Shown piece by piece: positions 33,466 through 34,385 of a DNA stretch of 34,385 nt. The position numbers were made by a program, and so were the translations under genes. The DNA is from Didymodactylos carnosus. Its lineage: Eukaryota; Rotifera; Eurotatoria; Philodinida; Philodinidae. The stretch covers positions 1 through 34,385 of the forward strand of contig CAJNOQ010001221.1 in NCBI GenBank assembly GCA_905250885.1, in the 5' to 3' direction. Position 1 is the stretch's first letter. Each line of letters starts with the position of its first letter. Under the pieces are notes generated by a model that was not told the origin of the DNA, searched no databases, and saw nothing but the letters and a program-made list of their open reading frames with translations.

Positions 33466-34385
33466 TTTGGCAGGTAACTTCTTTCAACGCTTATGCTTCC
33501 TGTTAGGTATCGAACATAGCGGGTACTTTTAAAACTGCTAGTCGTCAGTTCAAAAAATATGTAAAATAACAACATCATAACGAGACAAGATGCATGTTAG
33601 GGCGATTTATTATAGGATAACCCTGATAGCCAAAAAAAATGTGAAATACTTTCGACAACTGCTCAAATAACAGAAGCAAAATGATTATGGTAAAAAACAA
33701 AAAACGTATGCAGACAATAACGCACATCACCCGATGCAGCATCCGATAGATGCATGACTCAAACTCACTCTTTCATAGACCTCACTTAAGCGTTTTCAAT
33801 TTATAATTTGAGTTCTTTTGACAAATATATTACTCCTTTTATCTTAATTTTTCAACCACAGTTCTACACATAAAGTCAGAACGCTTCGATATTAAAAACA
33901 CCCGTATCACTTACCATCTCAGGACTTTCCAGCTGAAGCCAACTTATAAACTTATCATATCCGCCTGGAAATAATTATTTTCAGTCGATTTTTTAAATTT
34001 ATTATATATATAGAAATATATTTTTCGAAAGCACACTATCATGCTGTACTGCGTCGGCCTTGGTTTGCAATTATTTGCTGACAAGTGAATTCCGAGCGCG
34101 TTCGAAAAATATATTTCTATATATATAATAAATTAAAAATTTTTCTTCTGTTGAGTTTACGCACAAAAATTATCGTTTCTGAAGCAATTCGCTGAAGTTC
34201 ATCAGAAAAATATCTTGTTCTCATGAAAAAGATCAAAGCAATAAATCACCCTAACATGCGTCTTGTCTCGTTATGATGTTGTTATTTTACATATTTTTTG
34301 AACTGACGACTAGCAGTTTTAAAAGTACCCGCTATGTTCGATACCTAACAGGAAGCATAAGCGTTGAAAGAAGTTACCTGCCAAA
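33466..34385. mobile_element. Foldback element with about 145-bp inverted arms, reaching the right edge
   Basis: The arm 33466-33611 (starting TTTGGCAGGTAACTTC) is repeated inverted at 34241-34385 with very few differences, so the copies are recent or gene-converted. A second inner inverted pair at about 33990-34034 and 34099-34142 shares TATATATAGAAATATATTTT. The element may continue beyond the window. The open frame 33366-33578 (minus) overlaps the left arm and is not a convincing gene. Confidence 0.82.

Noticed and set aside
33366..33578. 70-codon minus-strand frame overlapping the right-edge element
   Set aside because: Half of it is the element arm, and no domain or splice signal supports it.
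1..34385. CRISPR array, operon, bacterial-style promoters or ribosome binding sites
   Set aside because: No regularly spaced direct repeats, and all recognisable genes are spliced animal genes, so prokaryotic features do not apply.

Overview
The window is eukaryotic. Genes are broken into many exons by short GT-AG introns (several of about 60-70 nt), the DNA is AT-rich, and the proteins belong to animal families. The style (compact introns, Gln/Ser/Thr-rich insertions, many small inverted-repeat transposons between and inside genes) fits a small invertebrate. A bdelloid rotifer is my best guess, but that is an inference from style and is not proven by the sequence.

Three protein genes can be reconstructed, all on the minus strand. 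(1) Positions 18329 down to 1: a giant BIRC6/BRUCE-type gene. I place 18 exons whose reading phases all join, giving about 4,179 codons before the gene runs off the left edge. They cover the N-terminal propeller region, the BIR domain, two carbohydrate-binding-module-like beta-sandwich segments, long helical-repeat regions and the start of the C-terminal part. The ubiquitin-conjugating (UBC) domain that ends this family must lie beyond the left edge. (2) Positions 28117 to 23518: a complete 12-exon SLC20 (PiT-type) sodium-phosphate cotransporter of 509 aa. (3) Positions 32467 to 31797: a complete 4-exon CHCHD2/CHCHD10-type mitochondrial twin CX9C protein of 149 aa. The three genes have no obvious functional link (ubiquitin/apoptosis control, phosphate uptake, mitochondrial maintenance).

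The rest is intron and intergenic DNA rich in DNA-transposon debris. Three elements have CAG...CTG-type ends and 8-bp target duplications typical of hAT elements: 9903-10825 (inside a BIRC6 intron), 19327-20010 (perfect 8-bp duplication) and 20521-21283 (carrying a decayed hAT transposase C-terminal piece). There are also large foldback elements (6462-7294 in a BIRC6 intron; 33466 to the right edge), two members of a CAAGTACTT-rich inverted-repeat family (21298-21774, 26722-26928), a 265-bp MITE (30342-30606), and a near-perfect 123-nt hairpin (33091-33213). Two minus-strand open stretches (20118-20401 and 22274-22539) may be gene remnants and were not identified.

I saw no CRISPR array, operon, rRNA or confident tRNA. 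The nearest thing to an undescribed system is the set of small non-autonomous transposon families, which seem to share a hAT-like mechanism. The genes themselves are conserved animal genes.
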